DNA of 64,000 nt from Bedellia somnulentella. Lineage: Eukaryota; Arthropoda; Insecta; Lepidoptera; Bedelliidae. Where the stretch lies: assembly GCA_963576735.1 (NCBI GenBank), contig OY755178.1, positions 12,338,001 to 12,402,000 on the forward strand. Reading direction: 5' to 3'. Both the position numbers and the translations under genes were made by a program. The notes under the pieces were generated by a model, which saw only the letters and a program-made list of their open reading frames with translations, had not been told where the DNA came from and searched no databases. This document shows, piece after piece, positions 59,701-64,000 of the stretch. The number at the start of each line of letters is the position of its first letter. Within the stretch, counting starts at the first letter, position 1.

Positions 59701-62172
59701 TTAGCAGTGGCATCTTCAAGTAATGCAGCAACTTTATTTGTAGGTGGAAGGATAGCACATTCAGCATTCAAACTTCCGGAAAATCTTCTTTGCATCGAAA
59801 GTTTCGATTCAAAACACCTGTTTGCAATATAGGAAAAACAAAGTGCTATGGCTAAAGTTCTTACAAAAGCGTGATGGCTTTTGATGGTAATTGATGGTTG
59901 ATTGAGGTGGTAACACTAACTACAGCATGTTTTTCAAGCCTACTGCTTAAAATTGGTAATTGAAACTATCCTCAACATGAAGGCAAATTGAAAATTCCTG
60001 CCAGTCTTAGCAGTAATGATAAAACAGTCGCAGATTTATTTTTGAAAGAGTTTACCTCAACTTTAAGAACATTTCAGAAAAACCCGCTAAATAGTTTTGT
60101 GAACATGCTATTTTAATACCAAAGAACTAAAACGAAATTGACATTAATAAAATTTTATAATATTTTTTTTTTACATTTACTATATTTTATTTACATTTTA
60201 TTATATTTTATTTAATAAATTTTATTATATTTATTCGAAGGTGTTACAATGGTATACCATGAATCTAAAGACACCGTTATTGAAACTGATAAGCTCTTTA
60301 TTACCCATCAGAGTTTTTTAACATATTAAACCCCCCTACCCTGGTCATGCACCTCATGTTCAATCTCTTAAGGTTGGGACACCAATAATGCATTTACGTA
60401 ACCTCAACCCTGTGCAATGGAAAAAGAATTCAAGTAAAAGCTCTTCATTAAAATATATTTAAGGCAATGGTTTTCATTGGCTGCGCCAAGGGGAAATTGT
60501 TTTCATACCAAAAATTCCATTGGGAACTTCTGATAAACCAGTTAATTTGAAATGTTGGGTCAGTAACACTATAGTTAATAGTGGAACAGGTCAACTAGAA
60601 TGAAAAAAAGACTGGCTGTCCAGTCTACTAGACTGGATTGTTCGCTGGAATGAAGCATTTCAGTGCATTCCAGTAGTGGTTCACATTATTCCAGTACTAT
60701 TCCAGCGCAGGACTGCATTACTGGACTGGAATGCTATTGGAGTAATGTGAACCAGGCATTTGTGGACAATCCAATCCAGCACTGGACTTTCCAGCATTGG
60801 AGAACCTCCCTCCTCCTCCCTTTAAATAGTAGTAGTATGCTAGCATCAATTCATCCCCAACCCACCTTTGAGAAATAGGTGATATCTTTTCCCAAGATAA
60901 ACATCATACATTTATTTATTAGCCCAGAATGGTTTGGCTGTTTGGTTAAAACTTTGTTATTGAATTTTTAAATCCATAATGATTGCATTCTGGTTACAAT
61001 TTACAGAATCCAAAAATACAGTTATAATCAAACAGGACAGCAGATAACTGTATTTCAAGTCAAATAACAAAATTGTTTACTAACAACTGACATATGATTG
61101 AAAAAGAAAAGCAGTTCTACCAGCATTCCTACCTATACTCACTTTCATAAACGGGTAGCAACAGCATTCAAATTGGAAGTTTTGGAAGCCACTGATTTGA
61201 AGTTTGGTGGGACAAAATGGTAATGATGACAAATATTGGTCAAAGTCTACAGCCACATTCCATCAACACAATTTTCATGGCACTTGCCAACCTTTATTAA
61301 GGGATAATACAGCTATAAGTAAGTATGCCCATAGTTATGTTCACACAACTCTTAACCAGATAATATCTCTAATATCGAATATGTTATATACATTGCACTT
61401 GTAGACTTTTTAACAGTTTACAATAGCATTCCAAGTACAATCCATTCAGCAAAATACAACCTGTCTCAATACAAGTTGTCAGATATACAATAGTCATCCA
61501 ATGACTATTACTATCAGTCACAATTGTTTGCCACATCTCATATTCTTAAAATAACTAATGAATTCATAATTTTACATATCAGTTTTTGTATATGGTATGG
61601 TATGGTGGAATTACAACAATATTTAAATAACATACTTAATGACTATACTTCAGGACCGCCGAATTTACTTAAATATATATGTTTGTTAGATTAACACCAA
61701 AATTGTTAATTTTATAAGTTTTATGTACAATTCACTCAAGATAACAAATATAATTGCTTAACATTTTAAAAAACAAAAACATTCCTAAACGAGAATCGAT
61801 AGATGATAAATGAGAGTGCTGCATTAATTAATGGATAAGAACTACTGTAAGTAATTTGATCTGCATCTTTGTGTTCTAGTATAGAGTACTGACCTGAATC
61901 TCGAGAAGCAGTTCTGTTTTACGACGTCGTATGTCAATCAAGGCTTTTTGTTGTTCTGGTGTCAACTCTAAAACGAAATACCATATTATAATTCTATTAT
62001 TCTTCTTAGACTTTGCTAACAAGTGAAATACATAGTAACGAAAATAATGGTAACTTAGTATGGAATATATCGTACAACGAATTCCACGTTTACCTGTTTG
62101 TGTAAAAGGATCCCCATGATTTCCTGTAACATTGTTACCGCCCAGAGATATATTTTCAAATTCACTTAACAT
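11606..62172 (-). CDS. step: Cytohesin (Sec7-PH ARF guanine nucleotide exchange factor), nine coding exons
   Basis: Joined coding exons, in transcription order: 62172-62094, 61967-61894, 33861-33729, 25878-25680, 19856-19595, 17362-17244, 15643-15532, 14586-14456, 11744-11606. The total is 1248 nt, or 415 residues plus a TAG stop. Every junction is GT-AG and the codon phases match throughout. The layout is the family's normal one and close to the usual length of about 400 residues: short acidic N-terminus, coiled coil (about 28-75), Sec7 domain (about 83-265) with the glutamate finger E134 in the YLGER motif, and PH domain (about 278-395) with the WKRRW basic strand. The protein ends in a polybasic RKKK segment. 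Cytohesins load GTP on ARF1/ARF6 at the plasma membrane after PH-domain binding of phosphoinositides, and steppke acts in insulin signalling and membrane traffic. Transcription faces away from the USP22-like gene at the right. Family assignment is near certain; exact UTRs are not visible. Confidence 0.95.
11995..12488 (+). mobile_element. 5'-truncated Jockey/CR1-like LINE 3' end
   Basis: From 11999 the frame reads [40 protein letters not shown] and [10 protein letters not shown] to a stop at 12165. This is the conserved post-RT segment (NNAFR-LPRF-SASGMF) of insect Jockey/CR1 elements. The 3' UTR ends in a (GATT)n run at 12470-12486, a typical tail. It is antisense to cytohesin in intron 8. 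The overlapping minus-strand frame at 11811-12278 is a shadow. Confidence 0.8.
12568..12720 (-). repeat. Family B, strongly diverged
   Basis: AGAGCTTCAGAATTAGATAT, AAGTTGATAGGAGAAAAGAT, GGGTCTTCAGCCACATCGCC and AATCACTTAAAAGCC mark an old copy just downstream of the LINE fragment. Confidence 0.55.
13580..14405. mobile_element. Non-autonomous element with GGAGGGCAATTCTC inverted termini
   Basis: The left end GGAGGGCAATTCTCGCA (about 13585) and right end TGTGAGAATTGCCCTCC (ending about 14402) are inverted. The right 250 bp are rich in ATATCAT/GATAT motifs. The internal frame on the minus strand (13737-14012) is not recognisable. It lies just 50 bp from the donor of cytohesin exon 8. Confidence 0.65.
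13843..13900 (+). repeat. Shared 50-bp block (also at 42.47 kb)
   Basis: GACATTGGCGAAATAATTGT followed by CACGATTGAAGCCACC matches 42473-42520 with few differences. It lies inside the element at 13580-14405, so the second site may be a remnant of the same family. Confidence 0.5.
14456..14586 (-). CDS. step: Cytohesin coding exon 8 (PH domain, second half)
   Basis: This exon is too short to stand out as an ORF and was found by looking for the missing PH segment. The acceptor is TTTAATTCCAG and the donor TTTACAG|GTGAGA; 131 nt, phase 0 to phase 2 (residues 327-370). It encodes [20 protein letters not shown] and then [20 protein letters not shown], ending TVYR. This matches the family block that ends 'IKACKT(E/D)xxGxVVEGxHxVYR'. 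The first ten residues are less conserved than the rest. Confidence 0.94.
14735..14969 (-). mobile_element. Family B retroposon, full length
   Basis: Complete from tail to CACAGC, flanked by ATTGTA (14729-14734 and 14970-14975; possibly CATTGTA). It lies about 150 bp upstream of cytohesin exon 8 in intron 7, sense with respect to the gene. Confidence 0.8.
15098..15265 (+). repeat. Family B, strongly diverged
   Basis: Recognisable by GTTAGAGGCGATCGATGTGG, GGCGATGTGGTTGAGGAATC, CTCAACTTCCAAAAGAGGCT and GGGATTTACCGCTGTGAGTA. Confidence 0.5.
15532..15643 (-). CDS. step: Cytohesin coding exon 7 (PH domain core)
   Basis: The acceptor is ACATTTCAG and the donor ATTTCG|GTAAAT. One base completes R289, followed by 37 codons (residues 290-326): [20 protein letters not shown], then [17 protein letters not shown]. 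This carries the basic WKRRW motif whose arginine binds the inositol 3-phosphate in cytohesin/GRP1 PH domains. Strongly conserved with no lesions. Confidence 0.96.
15815..15972 (+). repeat. Family B 3' part, diverged
   Basis: TTTTTTGGGCGATGTGTCAG, CTCTGACTACCCCTTTTCGG and a TATATATGTAGG tail. It lies between cytohesin exons 6 and 7. Confidence 0.6.
15998..16189 (-). mobile_element. Family B retroposon, head-truncated
   Basis: Clear match from the TACATACATATACTCACGGC tail side to GTTAGTCGCCTCTAACG, then it stops about 60 bp short of the head. Confidence 0.78.
16965..17125 (+). repeat. Repeat family C, second copy
   Basis: CATATTCTCACGCCGTCAAG, CCCATTGGGGAACGCAGAGA and CACTTTGTACGATCCTGGCA correspond to the copy at 7.6 kb. 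Three overlapping short frames here are by-products of the repeat. Confidence 0.6.
17244..17362 (-). CDS. step: Cytohesin coding exon 6 (Sec7-PH linker and PH strand 1)
   Basis: The acceptor is TAATTGCAG and the donor GGTGGCAG|GTAAAT, ending in phase 2. Residues 250-289 contain the linker [20 protein letters not shown] and PH strand 1 EGWLWKQGG. Only two glycines (287-288) precede R289, the diglycine form that in mammalian cytohesins gives selectivity for PtdIns(3,4,5)P3 over PtdIns(4,5)P2. No extra 3-nt microexon was recognised in the following intron, though one so short cannot be excluded by eye. Confidence 0.95.
17381..17620 (-). mobile_element. Family B retroposon, full length
   Basis: 240 bp with tail and head. 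It starts 18 bp upstream of the cytohesin exon 6 acceptor, placing its head-to-tail sequence across the likely branch-point region of intron 5. Confidence 0.8.
17713..17962 (+). repeat. Family B retroposon, diverged copy
   Basis: Opposite orientation: GAGGTGTCGGCTTAGAATAG at the head and GGATTTATAGCCGTAAGTAT at the tail, with many substitutions. It forms an inverted pair with the copy at 17381-17620 about 90 bp away. Confidence 0.7.
18225..18365 (+). repeat. Family B 3' half, diverged
   Basis: Contains CTCTTCCCCACTTAACTTCC, AGCTCTGGCTACCCCTTTTA and GCCGTAAGTACATATACAT. Confidence 0.65.
19595..19856 (-). CDS. step: Cytohesin coding exon 5 (Sec7 C-terminal half)
   Basis: The acceptor is TTGGTTCCAG and the donor CTCTTG|GTGAGT. 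It holds 87 codons (residues 163-249) opening [20 protein letters not shown] and including the Sec7 hydrophobic-groove segments [19 protein letters not shown] and [15 protein letters not shown], which contact ARF switch regions. It is the longest exon of the gene and has no internal stop or frameshift. Confidence 0.96.
20536..20906 (+). mobile_element. Full-length tRNA-derived SINE (family A) with ATGTT-repeat tail
   Basis: A 371-bp element flanked by the 9-bp direct repeat TGTTCTTAA (20527-20535 and 20907-20915). Its head is tRNA-like with Pol III A box TAGCCCAGTGGG (20554-20565) and B box GTTCAAATCC (20598-20607). The body is shared with copies at 48.1-48.4 kb and fragments elsewhere in the window. 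The 3' end is a short (TTATG)n tail. Structure and target duplication identify a LINE-mobilised SINE inserted in cytohesin intron 4, antisense to the gene. Confidence 0.88.
22277..22524. mobile_element. Nested MITE with 22-bp terminal inverted repeats
   Basis: ATTTTACGTGACTTGGCCGT (22277 on) is repeated inverted at 22503-22524. Removing this 248-bp segment restores the match between the two arms of the surrounding long-TIR element around CTGCGAT/ATCGCAG, so it inserted after that element. No ORF. Confidence 0.75.
23200..23413 (+). repeat. Family B copy inside the long-TIR element
   Basis: AGAATAGCACTAACATATTT, GATACGGTTGGAGACC and TATGTATGTATCGG tail. It sits in the central part of the inverted-repeat element and so was inserted there or captured. 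Confidence 0.65.
24225..24309 (+). mobile_element. Helitron 3' terminus, non-autonomous
   Basis: GTGCCATCTAGTGACGAGTA followed by GTGAGCGAAGCCGCGGCTGA and a terminal CTAG before T (24310) is the familiar 3' end of lepidopteran non-autonomous Helitrons. The 5' end was not located; the long-TIR element ending at 24068 may have inserted into it. Confidence 0.55.
24395..24792. repeat. Interspersed repeat ending in a strong hairpin
   Basis: Text such as GTACCAAATTTCAGCTCTCT and GATGATCAGTGAGTCAGTCA is characteristic of a lepidopteran interspersed repeat. The right end is a perfect 8-bp GC hairpin (24771-24778 with 24783-24790, loop TGCC). Confidence 0.5.
25680..25878 (-). CDS. step: Cytohesin coding exon 4 (Sec7 N-terminal half, catalytic Glu)
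   Basis: The acceptor is ATTTCTAG and the donor TTTAAG|GTGAGG, with 65 full codons plus a split codon at each end (residues 96-162). It contains [11 protein letters not shown], the [20 protein letters not shown] block and [17 protein letters not shown]134 in YLGER aligns with the glutamic finger that expels GDP-Mg from ARF in Sec7 proteins. The exon is much more GC-rich than the surrounding intron, as expected of conserved coding sequence. Confidence 0.96.
25990..26066 (+). repeat. SINE family A 3' fragment
   Basis: It matches the family A 3' end (ACCAGGTGACGATAATGTTA, CCTCTGCCACCCCTTTGGGG, GGCGTGAACGTTT) with small deletions. 5'-truncated and without a tail. Confidence 0.65.
28504..28727 (+). 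mobile_element. Family B retroposon, diverged full-length copy
   Basis: Head GTGCCGGCTTAGAATG, middle GGGCGATGCGGTTAGAGACC, tail TTGCCGTGACTATATGTATA. About 220 bp, in intron 3. Confidence 0.75.
29865..30010 (-). repeat. Possible LINE 3'-end fragment
   Basis: The minus strand reads GTTTTACCGATCCCTGCGAT, ACAGGCTCCGCCTAGTGCAA and GTGTTAATAAACTG, resembling the 3' end of a non-LTR element with AATAAA. Similarity is from recognition only. Confidence 0.4.
30338..30390 (+). repeat. Fragment of the 7.9-kb repeat
   Basis: CAGGGTAGGCTCGATTCACT and GGTGGCGATATATAGAGCTG match the last 50 bp of the repeat ending at 8015. Confidence 0.45.
33240..33475 (+). mobile_element. LINE 3'-end fragment
   Basis: GGTTGTCTGGAAGAGATCGC, TAGTGATAAGACCGCCAGTT and the terminal GTGCAATAAAGAGTTTTATT make the recognisable 3' end of a common lepidopteran non-LTR retrotransposon, including its AATAAA and A/T-rich tail. 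It is cut off on the 5' side and sits about 250 bp downstream (lower coordinates) of cytohesin exon 3. Frames on both strands here are not genes. Confidence 0.7.
33729..33861 (-). CDS. step: Cytohesin coding exon 3 (coiled coil to Sec7 boundary)
   Basis: The acceptor is TGTTACAG and the donor AAGAAAG|GTGAGG. It starts in phase 0 and leaves one base. Residues 52-96 begin [18 protein letters not shown], the second half of the coiled coil, and end [12 protein letters not shown], the near-invariant entry into the cytohesin Sec7 domain. Because the exon starts in phase 0, any alternative upstream first exon must also end in phase 0 to splice here. Confidence 0.95.
35675..36125 (+). repeat. Direct duplication of a 130-bp block
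   Basis: 35680-35815 and 35997-36125 are about 90% alike, from TTGCCAACCCT/GTTGGCAACCCTAA through CACATAGCGAGT, CAACTCCGACAAGGCAAACC and GCATTCAGTTCTCACTGCTC to GACCGCAGAACTTCG. Spacing is about 320 bp. The first copy lies in a 67-codon frame; the corresponding frame in the second copy is open across the block. I do not recognise the protein, and a repeat is more likely than an exon pair. Confidence 0.6.
42473..42520 (+). repeat. Shared 50-bp block (also at 13.85 kb)
   Basis: GACATTGGCGAAATGATTGT followed by CACGATTGAGGCCACG. The surrounding 42.2-42.5 kb also has repeat-like text (GGAACGGAACGTCACACC, AAAACGGAACGTACATAAA) but no termini were recognised. Confidence 0.5.
44221..44285 (-). repeat. 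Family B tail fragment
   Basis: ACATACATAGACTCACGGCC through GTAGCCAGAGCTAAGGAATT, truncated after 65 bp. Confidence 0.7.
45485..46783 (+). mobile_element. Non-LTR retrotransposon Pol C-terminus with PD-(D/E)XK-like nuclease, intact ORF
   Basis: 432 codons without stop, GC-rich against AT-rich flanks. The frame opens at a TTG after an in-frame TAA at 45473, so it is 5'-truncated, not a gene with its own start. The N-terminal third ([40 protein letters not shown]) resembles the thumb/connection region after reverse transcriptase. A Cys/His cluster follows (C239-x2-C, CFC, HHGLNC), then [14 protein letters not shown] (D307) and IWDATC (D323), a restriction-like endonuclease signature, and finally [13 protein letters not shown]. 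This fits elements with a C-terminal restriction-like endonuclease, such as the R2/NeSL group; the clade is uncertain. It lies in cytohesin intron 2, antisense to the gene. Confidence 0.75.
48074..48433 (-). mobile_element. Full-length tRNA-derived SINE (family A), second copy
   Basis: Near-identical to the copy at 20.5 kb but inverted. It is flanked by a perfect 12-bp target duplication TCAACAAAACAA (48062-48073 and 48434-48445). The tRNA-like A and B boxes are at its right end and the tail at its left. High identity between the two copies and clean flanking repeats imply recent activity of the family. Confidence 0.88.
52147..52172 (+). repeat. (TTTG)n microsatellite in the Helitron 5' region
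   Basis: TTTTTTGTTTGTTTGTTTGT followed by TTGAA, within the first 60 bp of the Helitron. Confidence 0.8.
52762..53082 (+). pseudogene. Helitron PIF1-like helicase, C-terminal fragment
   Basis: About 106 codons end in a natural TAA. They include [20 protein letters not shown], the helicase motif TINKSQGQT and the motif VI-like YVGLSR, which are standard for the C-terminus of Helitron/PIF1 helicases. The nucleotide-binding half and Rep nuclease are missing. The reading starts at a TTG, not an ATG, so this is a fragment of a longer protein. Confidence 0.85.
53172..53416 (-). mobile_element. Family B short retroposon, complete copy with 15-bp target duplication
   Basis: The reference copy of the most abundant repeat here. 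In its own orientation it begins GCTGTGTAGTGTCGGCTTAG and ends in a (TATG)n tail. It is flanked by perfect 15-bp direct repeats AAAAAAATATAACAT (53157-53171 and 53417-53431) within the Helitron. Length is 245 bp. The direct repeats and tail show insertion by target-primed reverse transcription. The 5' end has no clear tRNA A box; GGTTGGAGACCC is only loosely B-box-like. Confidence 0.85.
54893..55273 (-). CDS. Candidate alternative first exon of cytohesin
   Basis: The ATG at 55273 opens a frame inside the 28-kb second intron, in the sense direction of cytohesin. Its first about 65 codons look like real protein: [20 protein letters not shown], then a Ser/Arg-rich basic stretch with [17 protein letters not shown]. 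After about codon 75 the frame becomes AT-rich and uncharacteristic, so an exon probably ends near 55,040-55,100. Exon 3 begins in phase 0; the phase-0 GT candidates (after ATG at about 55049, GTTTGT, and ACC at about 55061, GTCGCA) are weak. A better CAG|GTCACA at about 55027 is in phase 1, which would fit exon 4, not exon 3. The true donor or an intermediate exon is unresolved, and it could be the first exon of another gene. Confidence 0.5.
   Translation of the reverse strand: MFIKGGPVAEEERRGSVSNWFNSLRRGGRRKREESPAPSAYGSLGRRKDCSQPRGKARSAWDLTTVARMVCSFITRGSAFHPGHKRHLAWCQSLLISITCTMILQNISITFLIYKNIDNVELRIRF
55080..55720 (-). promoter_or_regulatory. GC-rich island, candidate internal promoter/5' UTR of cytohesin
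   Basis: This is a conspicuous GC-rich, CpG-containing stretch in otherwise AT-rich intron, with runs of GCCGCC/GGCGGC at 55630-55660 and GCGCGCC at about 55558. It directly precedes the basic open frame starting at 55273 on the minus strand. The plus-strand Arg/Ala-rich ORF across 55497-55709 looks like a by-product of this composition. I infer a transcription start region on the minus strand somewhere between 55.3 and 55.7 kb. Confidence 0.45.
57090..57262. promoter_or_regulatory. Second GC-rich island with CRE-like GACGTGACGT
   Basis: About 170 bp of GC-rich sequence in the large intron includes GACGCGTCG (57101-57109), a GCCGCTGCGATACTGCCGCTG tract near 57124-57146 and a GACGTGACGT double half-site near 57154-57163. 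No ORF with a usable splice donor is visible on either strand, so a noncoding first exon, promoter or enhancer is more likely than coding sequence. It is unrelated to any repeat family seen here. Confidence 0.3.
59475..59504. repeat. Perfect 30-bp palindrome
   Basis: AATAATGATATTACA and its exact reverse complement lie head to head with no spacer, next to a (TAA)n run. Part may be simple-repeat expansion. Confidence 0.8.
59693..60550 (+). pseudogene. Decayed Helitron/PIF1-like helicase
   Basis: Two recognisable blocks are separated by decayed sequence. One reads [20 protein letters not shown] and [10 protein letters not shown] (59708 on), matching the region just after Walker A. The other reads [20 protein letters not shown] and NPVQW followed by [18 protein letters not shown] (60345-60540), matching the region before the helicase C-terminus. 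Stops, frameshifts and low GC show long decay. No Helitron termini were identified. Confidence 0.7.
60604..60805. mobile_element. Palindromic MITE rich in CTGG/CCAG
   Basis: A near-perfect inverted pair GGTTCACATTATTCCAGTAC...ATTCCAG (about 60678-60706) and CTGGAATGCTATTGGAGTAA...TGTGAACC (about 60725-60753), with weaker outer arms (ACTGGATTGT and ACAATCCAATCCAG). The plus-strand open frame at 60663-60878 is a by-product. Confidence 0.75.
61894..61967 (-). CDS. step: Cytohesin coding exon 2 (coiled-coil start)
   Basis: The exon follows a TTTTAG acceptor and ends at ATTCAG|GTCAGT in phase 0. It encodes [16 protein letters not shown] and then TELLLEIQ, residues 28-51. This matches the conserved L-T-x-E-(E/Q)-(R/Q)...IRRRK...LL.(D/E)IQ opening of the cytohesin coiled coil, which in vertebrate proteins mediates dimerisation and binding to CASP/GRASP-type scaffolds. 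The intron to exon 1 is only 126 nt, while the one to exon 3 is about 28 kb. Confidence 0.93.
62094..62172 (-). CDS. step: Cytohesin coding exon 1 (start codon)
   Basis: The ATG at 62172 opens a 26-codon stretch beginning [13 protein letters not shown] and ending at CAAACAG|GTAAAC. It leaves one base (phase 1) that completes a glutamate codon with exon 2. The leader is acidic and Asn/Gly-rich and has no recognised domain, as is usual for cytohesin N-termini. I chose this ATG because it is the first in frame and the splice to exon 2 preserves the ELTPEQQ coiled-coil start. Divergent transcription of the neighbour begins a few hundred bases away. Confidence 0.88.
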
Positions 62173-62680
62173 GACTTATGTCTAAAAAAACTTGCAAACA
62201 TAAAAATAACAGAATTCACATCATCACAACGACAGCCATATTTATTTACGTTTTTCTTTTTTTTTCATATTCATAGATACAATACAGCAAGTAAAACCCA
62301 TAGAGTATAGATTGGTTTTCTGTGCCGTTCGTTCTCAAGGATTTTGTCATTATTTCTGACACATAATTTACTTTTTTTACAAATAGAAAAGTCTATCTCT
62401 ATGGTATGGCTGGCCTGGCTGATTGATATAGCTAGATTTTTCAATGGTATTGTTTTACTTTTCAACTAATTTCAGTATCATACCTAGTGAAATTTCTTTA
62501 AAGATGTGGTAATTAGAGATATAGCAGACTGCTTAAAACTGTTTTGTGTTCAATAATCACTTGGTTGCCCGTTACGTTCACAAAATCTGCAGATAAACAT
62601 AGCTCATCGTGTGGCGTATGATAATTTTAATCAGCAGCTGTTGCGTACTTGCCGGCGACACCTATTTTTGAGGAAGAAAC
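62173..62680. promoter_or_regulatory. Divergent (bidirectional) promoter between cytohesin and USP22-like genes
   Basis: Only 508 bp separate the two divergent start codons, so both 5' UTRs and promoters must share this stretch. No TATA box at a convincing position and no SINE insertion is visible. A T-rich run lies at about 62250-62263. Confidence 0.6.
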
Positions 62681-62803
62681 ATGAATGATACTAATGGATG
62701 TATTCATTTAAACAACTTTAAGGCTGCTAAAGGAACTCAGCCGTACAAAGTAGTGCATGCATTTTTCGTAGCCAGTACTACTTTTGAGGCCAGAAGATAT
62801 AAG
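62681..62803 (+). CDS. not: USP22/nonstop-like coding exon 1
   Basis: 41 codons from ATG to GAAGATATAAG|GTGAGT. It contains the first zinc-ligand pair C7-x-H9 and the F-x-V/A...EARRYK segment that precedes the ZnF core in USP22. Confidence 0.9.
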
Positions 62804-63438
62804 GTGAGTTGAGTATGAAGTCTGTCGATCTAATCAGATGTTTTGCGAAAGTGAACATTTACTTCTAGCAAAATCAGTACTCTTGAATAATAATGCTTGA
62901 AAGCATTTCAATTAATGCTCCAAAGGTATTGACACAGCTAAAATCTGAAAACAGCTGTTATGCGTACATCTTTGTAAATGAAAAAATATATGTATTAAGA
63001 TAGATATAATAATTACAATTCAAGTCTGTAAATATGAATCTGTTTTCAAAAGTTCTAGAAAGCTAATTTTGGAAAATTATAAAAGTCAGGATCTTGCTTG
63101 ACATTATAAATAATCCAAATTTATGACTTTTTAACAAAAATGAATTTCTTATTTGAAAATGTTTGCAGTACTTAATTTCTCTGAATTTTGGAAAATTTTC
63201 AGGCCACAGCATGTCTTTGCTTTGTTTGCAAGCAACCTGGCCCAAGACTTCATTCATGTCTGCATTGTATCTACTTTGCTTGCTATGATGGCCATATTCA
63301 AGAGCATTCCAGGAACAAAAAACATTTCCTTTGTGTGGATCTGAGTCATGGCAACATATACTGTGCACAATGCCAGGATTACATCTATGATAGAGAGTTG
63401 TCTAATATTTCTATTAGAAACAAAATTAAGGAATCAAA
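62681..63438 (+). CDS. not: USP22/nonstop-like ubiquitin hydrolase, 5' part (exons 1-2, gene continues past the window)
   Basis: Coding exons 62681-62803 and 63203-63438, joined at ATAAG|GTGAGT and TTTTCAG|GCC (phase 0). The second exon ends TCAAA|GTGAGT in phase 2. The first 41 residues (MNDTNGCIHLNNFKAAKGTQ...) and the next 78 (CLCFVCKQPGPRLHSCLHCI, FACYDGHIQEH, HFLCVDLSHGNIYCAQCQDY, IYDRELS) form a ZnF-UBP domain with its Cys/His zinc ligands in order. They match the N-terminus of USP22 and Drosophila Nonstop, catalytic subunit of the SAGA deubiquitinase module that removes ubiquitin from histone H2B. In SAGA this domain contacts Sgf11/Sgf73. The C19 peptidase domain must lie beyond 64000. 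The start is the first in-frame ATG and gives the short N-terminal Cys-x-His typical of the family. Confidence 0.9.
63203..63438 (+). CDS. not: USP22/nonstop-like coding exon 2 (ZnF-UBP core)
   Basis: It starts after a TTTTCAG acceptor in phase 0 and ends in phase 2 before GTGAGT. It carries the paired cysteines C-x2-C (CFVC), the C-x2-C of SCLHC, the DGHIQEH histidines and the YCAQCQDYIYD hallmark. The plus-strand frame at 63153-63344 is an out-of-frame shadow of this exon. Confidence 0.92.
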
Positions 63439-64000
63439 GTGAGTAGCTTTGATAATTTAAAGTCTTAAGGTTTTCCCACTTATTACAAACTTTAAAATTT
63501 TATATAGTTTAACATGCTATGCCTTAAATTATAAGGGACTTTTTGTGGAGACATTGGCTAATTTTTATCATCATCATCCTTGTGAAATATGTAATGGGGC
63601 AGTTCTTAATTTACACACTTCTTATACATTATCCCTGTTTACGCTTTAATGTAACATGCCTACCATGTCCCCCACAATACAGGCTATGCCTAGTGTAGGG
63701 GACAACGAACTCTCCAATTGTAAAATTTCGTCACCTAATTACCAAATATCACCTAAAGGTACCTTTGTAATGTAAACTGTTGTTATTTTGGTTATTGCTG
63801 GTAGAAATAAATATTTTTCATATTATTGGCAGTCCTATTTTGTAATCCCCTTGCTGCCTTTAATATGAAGTTACAATTAAAAGATAACTGAAATAATTTT
63901 AGTTATCACTATTAGTACCATACAACAATTCATTATTATATTATTGCTTCATATTTAAATAATATAAGAATGTTTTTTTAATATGTTACAATTTGTTTCC

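Larger units (their letters stand above)
33862..61893 (-). other. Cytohesin intron 2 (28 kb)
   Basis: The largest intron and the usual place for alternative promoters. 34.0-35.6, 36.2-44.2, 46.8-48.0, 48.5-52.1, 53.6-54.9, 57.3-59.4 and 60.8-61.9 kb contain no feature I can support, beyond faint family B traces near 38.15, 41.16 and 61.13 kb. The transposons, duplicated block and GC-rich islands are listed separately. Confidence 0.9.

Noticed and set aside
60663..60878. Plus-strand 71-codon ORF
   Set aside because: Consists of MITE palindrome sequence.
1..64000. CRISPR arrays, prophage, toxin-antitoxin or other bacterial systems
   Set aside because: Sequence is eukaryotic with spliced genes; repeats are dispersed, not regularly spaced.

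Overview
The window is animal nuclear DNA, most likely from a moth or butterfly. It is AT-rich and intron-rich, with short exons that translate into insect-type proteins. It is densely seeded with tRNA-derived SINEs, a tetranucleotide-tailed short retroposon, Helitrons, MITEs and truncated LINEs of the kinds usual in Lepidoptera. There are no operons, CRISPR arrays or phage genes.

Two protein-coding genes account for the window. From 11606 to 62172 on the minus strand lies a complete cytohesin gene (the family of Drosophila steppke and human CYTH1-4). I assembled nine coding exons by eye from GT-AG boundaries and codon phase. They give an uninterrupted 415-residue protein: N-terminal coiled coil, Sec7 ARF-GEF domain with the catalytic glutamate, PH domain of the diglycine type, and a polybasic C-terminus. 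A GC-rich island at about 55.0-55.7 kb inside the 28-kb second intron holds a basic, serine/arginine-rich open frame that looks like an alternative first exon. The repeat-poor 3.5 kb beyond the stop codon (about 8.09-11.6 kb) looks like a long 3' UTR. Head-to-head with cytohesin, 508 bp away, the first two coding exons of a USP22/nonstop-like SAGA deubiquitinase (its ZnF-UBP domain) start at 62681 on the plus strand and run off the right edge.

Region by region: 1-8085 is intergenic sequence with repeat fragments, a dead RTE-type LINE, a tRNA-like hairpin and one good tRNA-Val(TAC). 8.1-11.6 kb is the inferred 3' UTR. 11.6-34 kb holds cytohesin exons 3-9, with introns full of SINEs, a LINE 3' end, a MITE and a nested long-TIR element. 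34-62 kb is the giant intron 2. It contains a duplicated 130-bp block, a 432-codon intact retrotransposon ORF with a restriction-like nuclease motif, a second full-length tRNA-SINE, a Helitron carrying a nested SINE with perfect 15-bp target duplications, the alternative promoter candidate, a decayed Helitron helicase and a palindromic MITE. 62.2-62.7 kb is the shared promoter.

I found no obviously new multi-gene system. The most useful leads are the alternative cytohesin N-terminus, the PH-domain splice form, the tightly spaced divergent gene pair, the nested long-inverted-repeat transposon, and the high-copy short retroposon that can be shown here to insert with target-site duplication. All homology statements rest on recognition of protein families, not on a database search.
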